A stretch of 64,000 bases of DNA, from positions 6,449,501 to 6,513,500 of the forward strand of contig NZ_AP023262.1 in the NCBI RefSeq assembly GCF_016756615.1, read 5' to 3'. Each line of letters opens with the position of its first letter. The stretch's first letter is position 1. The position numbers and the translations under genes were made by a program. Below are positions 43,629-53,666 of the stretch, piece after piece. A model generated the notes under the pieces. That model was given only the letters and a program-made list of their open reading frames with translations, was not told where the DNA came from and did not search any database. The DNA comes from Mesorhizobium sp. L-8-3 (GTDB taxonomy: Bacteria > Pseudomonadota > Alphaproteobacteria > Rhizobiales > Rhizobiaceae).

Positions 43629-46103
43629 CTACCTTCCCCTCAAATTGTCCGCCAGCGCCGAGAGCGCGTCCGCGATCTGCCTTGCTGTTTCCGGCGGCGG
43701 CAGTGGCATCTTGAGATTTCGCCCTCCCGTGGCCGGATCGCGCTCGATCCACGGATGTGCCGGAGCGCTGGGGTCGTTGGCCGCAGCGAGAGCCGCAACG
43801 AACTGCGCGCCGACTTGCACCAGCGCCTGCCACGGATCGGGAGCCGCGACGCGCGCCGGCGCCCCGCCGTCGTCCACGCCTGTGGCCGCAATCTCGCCGG
43901 CTTCGATGTCGGCACCCGCATCCTCCCCGAAGCCGCCGGCACCGTCAGCCACGACGTTGTTCATTTCCTCGGCTGGCGTCACGGCCTCGCTCTGTCCCAT
44001 ACGGCCGGTGACGTTCTCCACATCCTTCATGAAGCGGGTGAGCCGCGATCCGCCGAGCGAAATCTCACTTGCGCCGCCGTCCAGGATGCCCGCCGACAAA
44101 GAGCGCTTGAACGCAAGAACCGAAAGCATGCCCTCTTCGATCGTCCCCTTCGCCACGAAGTTGACGATCCGCACCGGCCGGGCCTAGCCCATGCGATGAA
44201 TGCGGGCGATACGCTGTTCGAGGATCGCCGGGTTCCAGGGCAGGTCCATGTTCACGAGGGTCGAGGCATGCTGCAGGTTGAGACCTGTGCTGCCGGCGTC
44301 GGTCGACAGGAAGACGCGGCAGCCGGGATCGTCACGAAACCGCTCGACCAGTGCCGGCCGTTTGTCCGACGGGATGCCGCCGTGGAAGCTGACATAGCCA
44401 AGTCCGAGCTTATCGAGACGGCGAATGATGATGTCATGCGTTCTCGTCCATTGCGAAAACACCACGGCTTTGGCCTCGGAATCCGCGAACAGGTCTTCGA
44501 ACAGCGCCGCCAGTTCGTCGGCCTTCACGCCATGGTCGGACTCCTGATCCAGCAGGTAGGTGCTGTTGCACGACATGCGCATGTTCTGCAGCGCACAGGT
44601 CAGCCGCCGCTGATCCTTGTCGGACAGGAACCTGGTCTTGCGCCAACGCTGGACGATCTTCGCGACCGCGTCGGCGTTTTCCTGGTGATGGAGCGATTGC
44701 ATCTCGGTCATCGGCACCAGAAGATTCTGGTCGGTCCGGCTGGGCAATTGCCGCAGCACCTCCGATTTGCGGCGGCGGACCATGACCGGCGCCAATGTCT
44801 GGCCGATCTTTTCCAACCCGGTATAGCCGGTGACTCGCCCGGCTTCGTCCTTGACCTGGTGCTCGTGAAGCAGCTTCCAGGTCGGTCCCAGCCGATGCTG
44901 ATCGACAAACTGGACAATGGAAATCAGCTCTTCGAGCTTGTTTTCCAGCGGTGTTCCGGTGAGCACGATCGCGTATGGGCTGTCGACGCGTTTCAAAGCG
45001 CGCGCCGCAATGGTGTTCCAGTTCTTCACCCTTTGTGCTTCATCGACGATCACCAGATCGGGCGCCCAGGCCGCGATCAGGTCGAGATCGGGTTTGAGCT
45101 TCTCGTAGTTCGTTATCTTGCAGAAATCGGTCAGGGCGTAGTCCTTCTGCCGCTGCGCCCGTCCGCCGTTGATGACCCTCACCGCATTTTCGTCATGTCG
45201 CCCCGTGAAACGCATGATCTCGCTTTGCCACTGGTATTTCAGCGAGGTCGGGCAAACCACGAGCACTTTCGAGACGCCGAAATGCCGAGCCAATATCTCG
45301 GTCGCGGCGATCGCCTGTATGGTCTTGCCCAGGCCCATATCGTCGCCGATCAGTGCCCGGCCAGCCTTTACCGCGAACAGCGCGCCCTCCGCCTGATAGG
45401 GATAAAGCGGCGCCTTCAGGACAGCCAGCAGCTTGGGGTCGGCCGCTCCGCTTGGGAACACCTGACCGAGCAGGGCGGCCCGCCGGTCGGCATCTCGTCG
45501 TCCCGCGACGAAATCGAGGGCGTCGTCATAAGCGCGAAATTCATGTCCGGACTTCGATGCCACGGCCATGAACCGTTCGAGCTCGCCGAAGCGTTCCTCG
45601 GGCAGCAGGCCGTCCTGTTCGAGGTCGAACAAGCCGGCGGCCGCTTCCCTCAATTCGGCCGGGCAATCCGTCCCTGCGCGAAAATGCAGGCGACGTTTTC
45701 CGTCGTTGCGAAGATAAAGCTCGGAGAATGCGGGTTGGTAGCCCCGGGCAAAGGCCGTCTTCGCACCGCGCTTCTTCTCCAGCCTGCCGATTGTGAATTC
45801 GATGTGCTTGCAAGTGCCCAACTCGCTGGTCGCGTAGTCAGGGCACGAACAGAAATTCCCTCCCGGCCCCCGGCCTCTGATCGCCACCCGATAGCTGGAT
45901 TTCGAGACAGGATTGCTGACCCTGAATTCAGAAAAGAACGGTTCGCTCCCAAGATTTTCAAGACCGAAGGCCTGCTCGCGGCCGAACTGCCGGCGCAGGC
46001 CGCGTTGCCAGTCCAGCGGCGAAAGACCTGCGGGCGCATCCGTGCGAGAGAGTTTGGGTTCCTTGTTCGGCTTGGCCGCAAGGCTTCGGCGCTTCGATCC
46101 CAT
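43629..46103 (-). pseudogene. SWIM zinc-finger SNF2-family helicase with an in-frame amber codon in motif VI
   Basis: A single frame of 824 residues runs from ATG 46103 to 43629 except for TAG at 44184-44186 (codon 640). Residues 85-100 form a SWIM zinc finger (CSCPDYATSELGTCKH). The SNF2 motor follows with DDMGLGKTIQAIAA (motif I), VDEAQRVKN (motif II), and FLSTDAGSTGLNLQ. Motif VI should read RIHRMGQARPVRIVN; here the Gln codon CAG has become TAG, with the frame and downstream homology (MLSVLAFKRSLSAG) fully intact. Unless suppressed, the product lacks the end of the motor and the 185-residue C-terminus. Recent nonsense mutation, readthrough or sequence error are all possible. Confidence 0.88.
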
Positions 46104-46375
46104 TGAAATGTATCCGCTCCGTTCGGCACAAAAAAGCACTCATCCCGGTGCCGGTGACGCAACCAATGCATCGGCCGCCGAGATAACATCGAAGCCGGTG
46201 GCCGGCGTCTCGATTCTGAAATTCGCGTCACCTCACTATCACGACAGGAGCATGTTTCGGAATGATTGGGTGCCGGAAAACGCACTGCCGCCCTGATTGA
46301 GCACGCAGCGATCCGCCTCCTTCCAGGACATCGCCATTCGAAGCCTGCAGCAGTCGGCCTTGGGGGCCGGAAGGA

Positions 46376-47359
46376 TCACAGTCCCTTGCGGAAGTCGCCG
46401 GGGCTCTGGCCCACCCATTTGTGGAATGCACGATAGAAGGCGCTGGGCTCGCTGTAGCCAAGCTCGGCGGCGACTTCGGCCACGCTCGACGATTTCTCCT
46501 GCAGGAGCCTCTGCGCCCGGACGGAACGCAACTCGTCCTTGATCGCGCCGAAACTGAGGCCATCGGCCCGCAGCCTGCGCCGCAACGTCGCCTCCGACAT
46601 GCGCAGCGCCTTCGCCATCGCCTCGAAGGACGGCCACGTCGAAGCGGGCATCGCGGCCAACCGCGCCCGCACGCGCGACGAGGTGTCGTGGTCGTGCCGG
46701 TATCGGATCAGAATGTTGGCCGGCGCCTCGCGCAGGAAGCTCTCAAGTGCGGTGTCGCTGCGGATCACCGGCAGCGCGAGATAGGACGAGTCGAACACGA
46801 GACGCGTCGACGGCCGGTCGAACAGCACGGGCGCGCCGAAGAACTTGCGGTAGTCCTTCCGATGGACCGGCGCCGGGCAGGCGAAATCGAGATGGCGCAG
46901 CGGGATACGCCGCCCGATCAGCCAGCAGGCAACCCCCATCAGGATCAGCCAGTAGGCGCGATAGGCAAAGGCCGGGCGCGGAAGCCCCTGATCGGCCAGG
47001 ACGACATGGGCCATGCCGTCGCGGATGTGCAATTCGCCGCGCGGGTCGTCCAGCACCACGTTGAGGAACAGCAGCGCCCGGCGCAAGGCACGCTCGAGCG
47101 TGCCGGAATGCAGGACTGCGTAGCACAACAGATCGAAGCTGCCCGGCCGCATCGGGCGTGCAGCCAGACCAAAGAACTCGTCCTCAATCGCTTCAGCGAT
47201 CAGCCACCACAGCCGCCCGTATTGGACGTTCGTGACCGGTTCGATCACCTTTTCAGGCAGGCCGGCCGCCGCCATGAAGGGCACTGTGTCCAGTCCCCTC
47301 TCCCGCAGGCTCGCCAGCGCATCCTCGACGAAGCCCGGCGTGATGTTGTGTCGCTTCAT
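46376..47359 (-). CDS. AraC family transcriptional regulator (arabinose-binding-like N-terminal domain)
   Basis: 327 residues. The N-terminal domain (about 20-200) resembles the AraC-type ligand-binding domain of OruR/ArgR-like regulators (PVTNVQYGRLWWLIAEAIED, GRRIPLRHLDFACPAP). The C-terminal double helix-turn-helix is visible in FEAMAKALRMSEATLRRRL and VAEVAAELGYSEPSAFYRAF with the final WVGQSPGDFR. It is transcribed divergently from the acyl-CoA ligase operon over a 143-bp gap and is the probable regulator of that operon, responding to a fatty or organic acid or its CoA ester. Confidence 0.9.
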   Translation of the reverse strand: MKRHNITPGFVEDALASLRERGLDTVPFMAAAGLPEKVIEPVTNVQYGRLWWLIAEAIEDEFFGLAARPMRPGSFDLLCYAVLHSGTLERALRRALLFLNVVLDDPRGELHIRDGMAHVVLADQGLPRPAFAYRAYWLILMGVACWLIGRRIPLRHLDFACPAPVHRKDYRKFFGAPVLFDRPSTRLVFDSSYLALPVIRSDTALESFLREAPANILIRYRHDHDTSSRVRARLAAMPASTWPSFEAMAKALRMSEATLRRRLRADGLSFGAIKDELRSVRAQRLLQEKSSSVAEVAAELGYSEPSAFYRAFHKWVGQSPGDFRKGL

Positions 47360-47502
47360 GGCTGGCTCATATTGCAGAACCGATCATGAATCGAGACCGC
47401 AGTTGTCATTGTTTGCAATGGATGAGCGGCTACCCTTTGGCCTACAGTACCCCGCGAGGAGGTGGGGGCTGCCAGGAGGAAGCTGGCCAGGAGGAAAGCG
47501 AA

Positions 47503-49176
47503 ATGACCGGAACACCTGCTTCGGCGCCGTTGGCTCGCTACGACGATGCCGTCGCTCGGTTTCGCATCGAGGATGCGGCCGCCCTGCTTCAGGGTGATCC
47601 CGCGACCGGCATCAATGCCTGCGTCGAATGCTGCGACCGTTATACCGGCAGCAACCGCCTGGCGCTGTGTGCGATCTCGACCGACGGGAAAGTCACGGAA
47701 TACAGCTTCGACGATCTGCGCGACATGGCCGCCCGCGTGAGCAATGTGCTCAAGCAAGCGGGCGTCGGCGCCGGCGATGTGGTGGCCGGCCTGCTGCCGC
47801 GCACGCCGGATCTGGTGGCGACCATCCTCGGCGCATGGCGCATCGGCGCCGTCTATCAGCCGCTTTTCACCGCCTTCGGCCCAAAAGCGATCGAGCAGCG
47901 CTTCGAAACCAGCAGCGCAAAGCTGGTCGTGACCAATACGGCCAATCGCGGCAAGCTAGCCGAGGTGGAGAATTGCCCGCGGGTCGCGACGGTGCTCGCG
48001 CCCGGAGAAGCCTTGCCGGAAGGCGACATCGATTTCCGTGCGGCCGTTGCAGCCGCTTCGACCGACTGTCCGCCCGTGCTGCGCAAGGGCGACGACCTCT
48101 TCATGATGATGTCGACCTCGGGCACCACAGGCCTGCCCAAGGGCGTGCCGGTTCCGCTGCGCGCGCTGATGGCCTTCAGCGCTTACATGCGCGAGGCGAT
48201 CGGGCTGCGTCAGGACGACATCTTCTGGAACATTGCCGATCCGGGCTGGGCCTATGGCCTCTACTACGCCATCACCGGGCCGCTGCAACTCGGCGTCGCG
48301 ACGACGCTTTATGAAGGCGGCTTCACCGCGGAAAGCACCTACGACATCATCGAGCGGCTTGGGGTCACCAGCCTCGCCGGCTCGCCGACCGCATTCCGCC
48401 TGCTGCTCGCGGCGGGACCGGAGGCCGCCGCTCGCGTCAAGGGCAAGCTGCGTGTCGTCAGCAGCGCCGGCGAGCCGCTGAACCCGGAGGTGATCCGCTG
48501 GTTCGACGCCAATCTCGCCGCGCCGATCCATGATCATTACGGCCAGACCGAGCTCGGCATGGTCGTCAACAATCACCACGGGCTGGTCCATCCCGTTCGC
48601 CATGGTTCAGCGGGATATGCAATGCCGGGCTATCGGGTCGCCGTGCTGGACGAGGCTGGAAACGAACTCGGCCCCAATCAGCCCGGCGTTCTTTCCGTCG
48701 ACATCGAGAAATCCCCGCTGCTCTGGTTCACCGGCTACTACCGGAAGGAAACCCCGGCCATATCAGGCGGCTACTACCGCACCGGCGATACGGTCGAACT
48801 AGAGCCGGACGGCTCCGTCAGCTTCATCGGGCGCGCGGACGACGTCATCACCTCCTCGGGTTACCGGATCGGACCGTTCGACGTCGAAAGCGCGTTGATC
48901 GAGCATCCCGCGGTGAATGAGGCAGCGGTCGTCGGCGTTCCCGACCCGCAGCGCACCGAGATCGTGAAGGCATTCGTGGTCCTGGCATCAGGCCACCAGG
49001 GCAGCCCGGGACTTGCCGAAGCGCTTGCCCAGCACGTCAAGAAGCGTCTCTCGGCCCATGCCTATCCGCGCGAGATCGATTTCGTGGCCGAGTTGCCCAA
49101 GACGCCGAGCGGCAAGATCCAGCGCTTCCTCCTGCGCAAGGCGGAAGTCGAGAAGCAGAAACAGGCACAGGGCTGA
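47503..49176 (+). CDS. AMP-forming acyl-CoA synthetase (medium/short-chain type)
   Basis: 557 residues from ATG 47503 with GGAGG upstream; an in-frame upstream extension has no ribosome site. The adenylate-forming core is clear: P-loop MMMSTSGTTGLPKGVP, DHYGQTELGMV (A5), GYYRTGDTVELEPDGSVSF (A7/A8) and the C-terminal catalytic lysine in PKTPSGKIQRFLL. The closest appearance is the ACSM/butyryl-CoA synthetase group. It would activate a carboxylic acid with ATP and CoA as the first step of the beta-oxidation operon completed by the thiolase and dehydrogenase downstream. Confidence 0.92.
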   Translation: MTGTPASAPLARYDDAVARFRIEDAAALLQGDPATGINACVECCDRYTGSNRLALCAISTDGKVTEYSFDDLRDMAARVSNVLKQAGVGAGDVVAGLLPRTPDLVATILGAWRIGAVYQPLFTAFGPKAIEQRFETSSAKLVVTNTANRGKLAEVENCPRVATVLAPGEALPEGDIDFRAAVAAASTDCPPVLRKGDDLFMMMSTSGTTGLPKGVPVPLRALMAFSAYMREAIGLRQDDIFWNIADPGWAYGLYYAITGPLQLGVATTLYEGGFTAESTYDIIERLGVTSLAGSPTAFRLLLAAGPEAAARVKGKLRVVSSAGEPLNPEVIRWFDANLAAPIHDHYGQTELGMVVNNHHGLVHPVRHGSAGYAMPGYRVAVLDEAGNELGPNQPGVLSVDIEKSPLLWFTGYYRKETPAISGGYYRTGDTVELEPDGSVSFIGRADDVITSSGYRIGPFDVESALIEHPAVNEAAVVGVPDPQRTEIVKAFVVLASGHQGSPGLAEALAQHVKKRLSAHAYPREIDFVAELPKTPSGKIQRFLLRKAEVEKQKQAQG

Positions 49177-49213
49177 GCATCGACCGGCCCAATCCGCAGC
49201 GTGAGGAATGAAG

Positions 49214-50404
49214 ATGTCAAACAGCGATCCCATCGTCATCGTCGGCGCGGCACGCACCCCCATGGGTGGCTTCCAAGGCGAACTCGCCGGCGCGCAGGCA
49301 ACCGATCTCGGCGCGGCCGCGATATCAGGCGCACTGACCGGGGCGGGCATTGCCCCCGAAGCGGTCGAGGACGTCATCATGGGCTGCGTGCTTCCCGCCG
49401 GCCAGGGCCAGGCTCCGGCACGCCAAGCCTCGATCAAGGCCGGGCTGCCGATCGCCACGGGCGCCACGACGATAAACAAGATGTGCGGCTCCGGCATGAA
49501 GGCGGCCATGCTCGCCCATGACCTGCTGCTGGCCGGCTCCGCCGACGTGATCGTCGCGGGCGGCATGGAGAGCATGACCAACGCGCCCTATCTGCTGCCG
49601 AAGGCACGCAGCGGCTATCGCATGGGCCATGGCCAGATCATGGATCATATGTTCCTCGACGGACTTGAAGACGCCTATGACAAGGGCCGCCTGATGGGCA
49701 CCTTCGCCGAGGATTGCGCCGAAGCCTATCAGTTCACGCGCGAAGCGCAGGACGACTATGCGATCTCGTCGCTGACCCGCGCACAGAAGGCGATTTCCGA
49801 CGGTCTCTTCAACGCCGAGATCGTGCCGGTGACGGTGCGGTCGGGCCGCTCGGAAGCCCAGGTTTCCGTCGACGAACAGCCGGGGAAGGCCAGGCTGGAC
49901 AAGATTGCGACGCTGCGCCCGGCCTTCCGCGAGGGCGGAACGGTTACGGCCGCCAATTCCTCGTCGATCTCGGACGGGGGCGCAGCGCTCCTCCTGATGC
50001 GCGCCTCGGAAGCCGAGAGACGTGGCCTCACCCCACGCGCTGTCCTCGTCGGCCACGCCACGCATGCCGACAAGCCGAACCTCTTCCCGACCGCCCCCAT
50101 CGGCGCGATGGGCAAGCTTTCGGAAAAGATCGGCTGGAACCTCGCGGATGTCGATCTGTTCGAGATCAACGAGGCTTTCGCCGTGGTCGCCATGGCCGCG
50201 ATGCGTGACCTCGACCTGCCGCATGACAAGGTCAACATCCATGGTGGCGCTTGTGCGCTCGGCCATCCGATCGGCGCATCGGGCGCACGCATCATGGTCA
50301 CGCTGCTCGCCGCACTCGAAACCCACGGCCTGAAGCGTGGCGTCGCGGGCGTCTGCATCGGCGGCGGCGAAGCCACGGCGGTCGGCATCGAAAGGATCGT
50401 CTGA
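49214..50404 (+). CDS. Acetyl-CoA C-acyltransferase (thiolase)
   Basis: 396 residues from ATG 49214, which has GAGGA 6 bp upstream; ATG 49208 lies directly against it. All thiolase landmarks are present: nucleophile Cys in NKMCGSGMKA (near residue 88), GGMESMTNAPYLL, NINEAFAVV-like EINEAFAVVAMAAM, catalytic His in GGACALGHPIGASGAR, and the final Cys in GVCIGGGEATAV. It cleaves 3-ketoacyl-CoA or condenses acetyl-CoA. Its stop shares one base with the next start (TGATG), so it is coupled to the dehydrogenase. Confidence 0.94.
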   Translation: MSNSDPIVIVGAARTPMGGFQGELAGAQATDLGAAAISGALTGAGIAPEAVEDVIMGCVLPAGQGQAPARQASIKAGLPIATGATTINKMCGSGMKAAMLAHDLLLAGSADVIVAGGMESMTNAPYLLPKARSGYRMGHGQIMDHMFLDGLEDAYDKGRLMGTFAEDCAEAYQFTREAQDDYAISSLTRAQKAISDGLFNAEIVPVTVRSGRSEAQVSVDEQPGKARLDKIATLRPAFREGGTVTAANSSSISDGGAALLLMRASEAERRGLTPRAVLVGHATHADKPNLFPTAPIGAMGKLSEKIGWNLADVDLFEINEAFAVVAMAAMRDLDLPHDKVNIHGGACALGHPIGASGARIMVTLLAALETHGLKRGVAGVCIGGGEATAVGIERIV

Positions 50405-51531
50405 TGCTGCTCTCCGACACGCAGGAACAGATCCGCGACGCTGCCCGCGATTTCGCGCAGGAACGCCTTGCTCCGGGCGCCGCGAAACGCGATGCCGAGC
50501 ACGCTTTCCCGCGCGCCGAACTGACGGAGATGGGGGCGCTCGGCTTCATGGGCATGCTGGTTCCCGCGGAGTGGGGCGGCTCGGATCTCGGCATGGTCGC
50601 CTATGCGCTGGTGCTGGAGGAGATCGCGGCGGGTGACGGAGCCTGCTCGACCATACTCTCCGTTCACTCCTCGGTCGGCTGCGTGCCCATCCTGCGTTTC
50701 GGCAATGAAGATCAGAAGCGGCGCTTCCTGCCGAAGATGGCCACTGGCGAATGGATCGGCGGCTTCGCCCTGACGGAGCCACAGGCCGGTTCCGACGCCT
50801 CGGCGCTCAAGACACGGGCGCGGCTGGACGGAGACCACTACGTCATCGACGGCGCGAAACAGTTCATAACGTCGGGCAAGAGCGGCAGCGTGGTCATCGT
50901 CTTCGCGGTAACCGACCCGGCAGCGGGCAAGAAAGGCATTTCGGCCTTCATCGTGCCGACCGACACAGCAGGCTATGAGGTTCTGTCTGTCGAGCACAAG
51001 CTCGGGCAGCATTCCTCCGACACCTGTGCGCTCGGCTTCACCAATATGCGCGTGCCGGTCGACAACCGCCTGGGCGCCGAGGGCGAAGGCTACCGGATCG
51101 CGCTTGCCAATCTCGAGGGCGGGCGCATCGGCATCGCCGCGCAATCGGTCGGCATGGCCCGCGCGGCCTTCGAGGCCGCGCGCGACTATGCCCGGGAACG
51201 CATTGCCTTCGGCAAGCCGATCATCGAGCATCAGGCCGTCGCCTTCCGCCTGGCCGACATGGCGACGAAGATCGAGACCGCACGGCAGATGGTCCTGCAC
51301 GCGGCCGCCCTGCGCGAGGCCGGCAGGCCGTGCCTTTCCGAAGCCTCGATGGCGAAGCTCGTCGCCTCCGAAATGGCCGAGCAGGTATGCTCCGCCGCGA
51401 TCCAGATCCATGGCGGCTACGGCTATCTCGCCGACTATCCGGTCGAGCGCATCTACCGCGACGTCCGCGTCTGCCAGATCTATGAAGGCACCAGCGACGT
51501 CCAGCGCCTGGTCATAGCGCGGGGGCTGTGA
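50404..51531 (+). CDS. Acyl-CoA dehydrogenase
   Basis: 375 residues. FAD acyl-CoA dehydrogenase features are WIGGFALTEPQAGSDASALK, YVIDGAKQFITSGKSG, and the C-terminal IYRDVRVCQIYEGTSDVQR, where the Glu before GTSD is the catalytic base in short/medium-chain enzymes. SSDTCALGFTNMRVP is also typical. It oxidises acyl-CoA to enoyl-CoA with electrons going to ETF. It is coupled by TGATG to the thiolase. No enoyl-CoA hydratase or hydroxyacyl-CoA dehydrogenase gene is in the operon, so those steps must be supplied from elsewhere. Confidence 0.94.
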   Translation: MLLSDTQEQIRDAARDFAQERLAPGAAKRDAEHAFPRAELTEMGALGFMGMLVPAEWGGSDLGMVAYALVLEEIAAGDGACSTILSVHSSVGCVPILRFGNEDQKRRFLPKMATGEWIGGFALTEPQAGSDASALKTRARLDGDHYVIDGAKQFITSGKSGSVVIVFAVTDPAAGKKGISAFIVPTDTAGYEVLSVEHKLGQHSSDTCALGFTNMRVPVDNRLGAEGEGYRIALANLEGGRIGIAAQSVGMARAAFEAARDYARERIAFGKPIIEHQAVAFRLADMATKIETARQMVLHAAALREAGRPCLSEASMAKLVASEMAEQVCSAAIQIHGGYGYLADYPVERIYRDVRVCQIYEGTSDVQRLVIARGL

Positions 51532-51639
51532 AATCGGGGGCGATGGCCACGTGTTCGCTCACCCCTTCATCCAGCGGGCAGCGTTCCAGGAGCGGGCCGA
51601 TCTATAAGAGTATTGGCTGGTCCCTTCGATTTTCCAGCG

Positions 51640-52740
51640 CTACCCAAGCGTTCGAAAGCGCGCGAACTCCCGAAACAATGTCTTCTGGTTGGCGAATCCG
51701 AGTTTTTCCAGAGCTGATTTGAGCTGCTTTTGAACAGTATCGAGCGCGACACCACGTTCAGCGGCCAGCTCTCTCAGGTTCCGGGAATTCAGAACGGCAC
51801 ATAAGACGGCCGTTTCCGCATTGGTGACGTTGCGGTCCGCGCAGAACAGGGCGACCGTCTCCACGTCCGCCTCGCCGCCTCGGCCCAGTTCCGAAATCGA
51901 GAAGACGATCTCGGCGCTTCGGAGCTTGCCGTCGGCGCCGAAACTCGGGGCGGATGCATGCGCGCGGATGCTGTAGTCGACGTCAATCCTCTGGTCATGG
52001 ACGATGACGTGCGATCGACCGGTGGTCCGGATCCGTTCCTGGAACTGCGCCAGTCGGTTGTTTTCCACCGTATCGGGACAGACGAGCCGGCCATTGTCGA
52101 CCAAGAGGAAGCCCGTGTCCAGGATCTGCGCGGCCGCATGATTGGCATGCATGAATTTTCGCCCGCGAACGACAATAACGGCGGTGTTCAAACGATCCAG
52201 CACACCCAGGCTCATGTCCCTGCTGATTTGAAGATCGCGGTTGGCCTTGGTGGTTTTGTATGCCTGCAGAACATGCGGAGTCAGCCGTGCCAATGCCGCT
52301 TTCCTGACGGGATCGAGATCGTCACCCGGCTTGAGTGTCGAGACGCCGAACCAGCCGATACAGCCGTCGACCGACATATGGGCGCCGATGATGTCGTAGA
52401 TCGCGTATTTGGGCAGCAATTCCTGATGGATCGGGCTTCTGCGTGCCTCCTCCCGTGAAACGTAGCTGCGTTCTTCGAGCAGGACGCCTGGATCATTCTT
52501 CAAGATCCGTGGCACACGGAAGTCCGTGTCTACATAGTCACGCAGATACTCGGATGCAAAACCGGGGTCTCCGCGTGGGAAGAGACTGAAGTATTCGTCA
52601 CCGCCGTCGGCAGAGGCGAGCAGCAGATGCACCGTGCCGCCTCCGACGAAATCGGCGATCTCGATTCCAAGCGGGCTCCAATAGTCCGGATTGACCGCAG
52701 CCTCATAGATCTTCCGAATCAGTCGGTCGCAATCATCCAT
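51640..52740 (-). CDS. LuxR-type helix-turn-helix transcriptional regulator
   Basis: 366 residues from ATG 52740; the frame is open further upstream but with no sign of conserved sequence. The C-terminal LuxR helix-turn-helix is read in VTNAETAVLCAVLNSRNLRE, LAAERGVALDTVQKQLKSAL and EKLGFANQKTL. The N-terminal and middle parts (about 1-290) look like a PAS/GAF-type sensor, with LNTAVIVVRGRKFMHANHAA typical of a PAS core in this regulator group. No autoinducer-synthase gene is nearby. It converges on the beta-oxidation operon (108-bp gap). The ligand and targets are unknown. Confidence 0.85.
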   Translation of the reverse strand: MDDCDRLIRKIYEAAVNPDYWSPLGIEIADFVGGGTVHLLLASADGGDEYFSLFPRGDPGFASEYLRDYVDTDFRVPRILKNDPGVLLEERSYVSREEARRSPIHQELLPKYAIYDIIGAHMSVDGCIGWFGVSTLKPGDDLDPVRKAALARLTPHVLQAYKTTKANRDLQISRDMSLGVLDRLNTAVIVVRGRKFMHANHAAAQILDTGFLLVDNGRLVCPDTVENNRLAQFQERIRTTGRSHVIVHDQRIDVDYSIRAHASAPSFGADGKLRSAEIVFSISELGRGGEADVETVALFCADRNVTNAETAVLCAVLNSRNLRELAAERGVALDTVQKQLKSALEKLGFANQKTLFREFARFRTLG

Positions 52741-53160
52741 CGCGCCGTTTTGTTCCCCGTCCCCGTTGTCGCGGCCCGTCGATGAGCATCCATGATATGG
52801 ACGCCTTGTAAAGGCTTGACTCCAAACGAGGGCAAATTCGGTGCGTCTGTCGGACTTGGATGCCTTTAACCCAATCGCCGACATGAAAATGGAAATGCCG
52901 CGGCGGGCCCGACTGGCGGCAAGCTCGAGTGTCCTGAGTTCGATCTGGATCGGGGATGCCAGAGGAACGATGCCGAGTTTGGCTCGGCCGAAATTCCACG
53001 CGGTGATCTCATCGACAACGCCGCACCAACCCCATGCTGGCGAAAAGCCCATGGAGGGCGCGAGGGCGAAGATACGCGTGGGAGCCGGAGTCCCCGCGCC
53101 GAAGTGTCGGCGGCAAGCACCATTCGAACCGACGGGTCGATTGCCGCATGGGCTACGGGG
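52741..53160. other. Intergenic region between regulator and tail cluster, no gene supported
   Basis: 420 bp. It should contain the promoter of the LuxR-type gene. Overlapping open frames exist on both strands but show no recognisable domain and no ribosome site. No att-like direct repeat or tRNA was seen at this border of the tail-like cluster. Confidence 0.35.
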
Positions 53161-53544
53161 CTACTTCTTCTTCGCCCGAGACCGCGTCGGGGCACGCTTT
53201 GCCTTCGTCGAGGCAGCCGGTTTCTCTGTCTGTGGCTTCGCCTCGGGCGTCGATGCCTCTGACTTGGCCGCCCTCGACTTCGCTGTCGGCGGCTTGATGC
53301 CTGGCGCCGACGTAAGTGCCTCGAGCTCTTTCTTATAGCCCTCGATCGCGGACTCGTAGAGCGAGACAGTCTCGTCTCGCCGTTGCGTCAAGGCTTCGAT
53401 CGCGGCCTTGATTTCTTTCGCCCTCTGGTCGCGCAGCTCCTGCGGGAAGTTCGTTTCCCTCTCGGTGACCCGCCCGAAGAGCGGCTGCTTGGCAGTCTTG
53501 TCGAGCCAGGCCGAATGTTCCTTGAGGATTTCGTCGAGCGTCAT
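53161..53544 (-). CDS. Small helical protein with basic Ala/Lys/Pro-rich tail, end of the tail-like cluster
   Basis: 127 residues from ATG 53544. The first ~80 residues are charged and helical (EILKEHSAWLDKTAKQPLFG, then RAKEIKAAIEALTQRRDETV), suitable for a coiled coil. The last ~45 residues are a low-complexity basic tail rich in Ala, Lys, Pro and Ser ending RSRAKKK, resembling histone-H1-like tails that bind nucleic acid or acidic surfaces. I do not recognise a family. It follows the big beta-helix protein on the same strand across a dispersed repeat and may be a structural or chaperone-like part of the tail cluster, or an unrelated gene. Confidence 0.7.
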   Translation of the reverse strand: MTLDEILKEHSAWLDKTAKQPLFGRVTERETNFPQELRDQRAKEIKAAIEALTQRRDETVSLYESAIEGYKKELEALTSAPGIKPPTAKSRAAKSEASTPEAKPQTEKPAASTKAKRAPTRSRAKKK

Positions 53545-53562
53545 GGCGCGGTCCTTTCCGTC

Positions 53563-53666
53563 TAGAGCAATTCCAGCAAAAGTGCGTTGCGGTTGTGCGT
53601 CCGGAATTGCGTAAAAACAAAGAGTTAGAGCATTTTCGGGTTTCAGGGAAAAGCGGAAATGCTCTA
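53563..53666 (+). repeat. Dispersed repeat, copy 2 (TAGAGCAATTCC element with hairpin)
   Basis: The left part (53563-53606) matches copy 1 at 34820. The right part contains TAGAGCATTT (53626-53635) and AAATGCTCTA (53657-53666), a perfect 10-bp inverted repeat. The last three bases of the right arm, read on the minus strand, are the TAG stop of the 1089-residue protein. The hairpin would follow or precede gene ends and may act as a terminator. Confidence 0.75.

Noticed and set aside
43629..46103. Part of a DISARM- or other SNF2-based defence system
   Set aside because: No methyltransferase, phospholipase D or DUF1998-type partner genes are adjacent; only RecQ, which converges on it.
43527..46106. 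859-codon plus-strand frame opposite the SWIM-SNF2 gene
   Set aside because: It is uninterrupted only because of codon bias; the minus strand carries all helicase motifs.
51640..53052. Longer LuxR-type protein starting near 53052
   Set aside because: The extra ~100 residues show no conserved pattern, and the segment starting at 52740 opens with family-like sequence.
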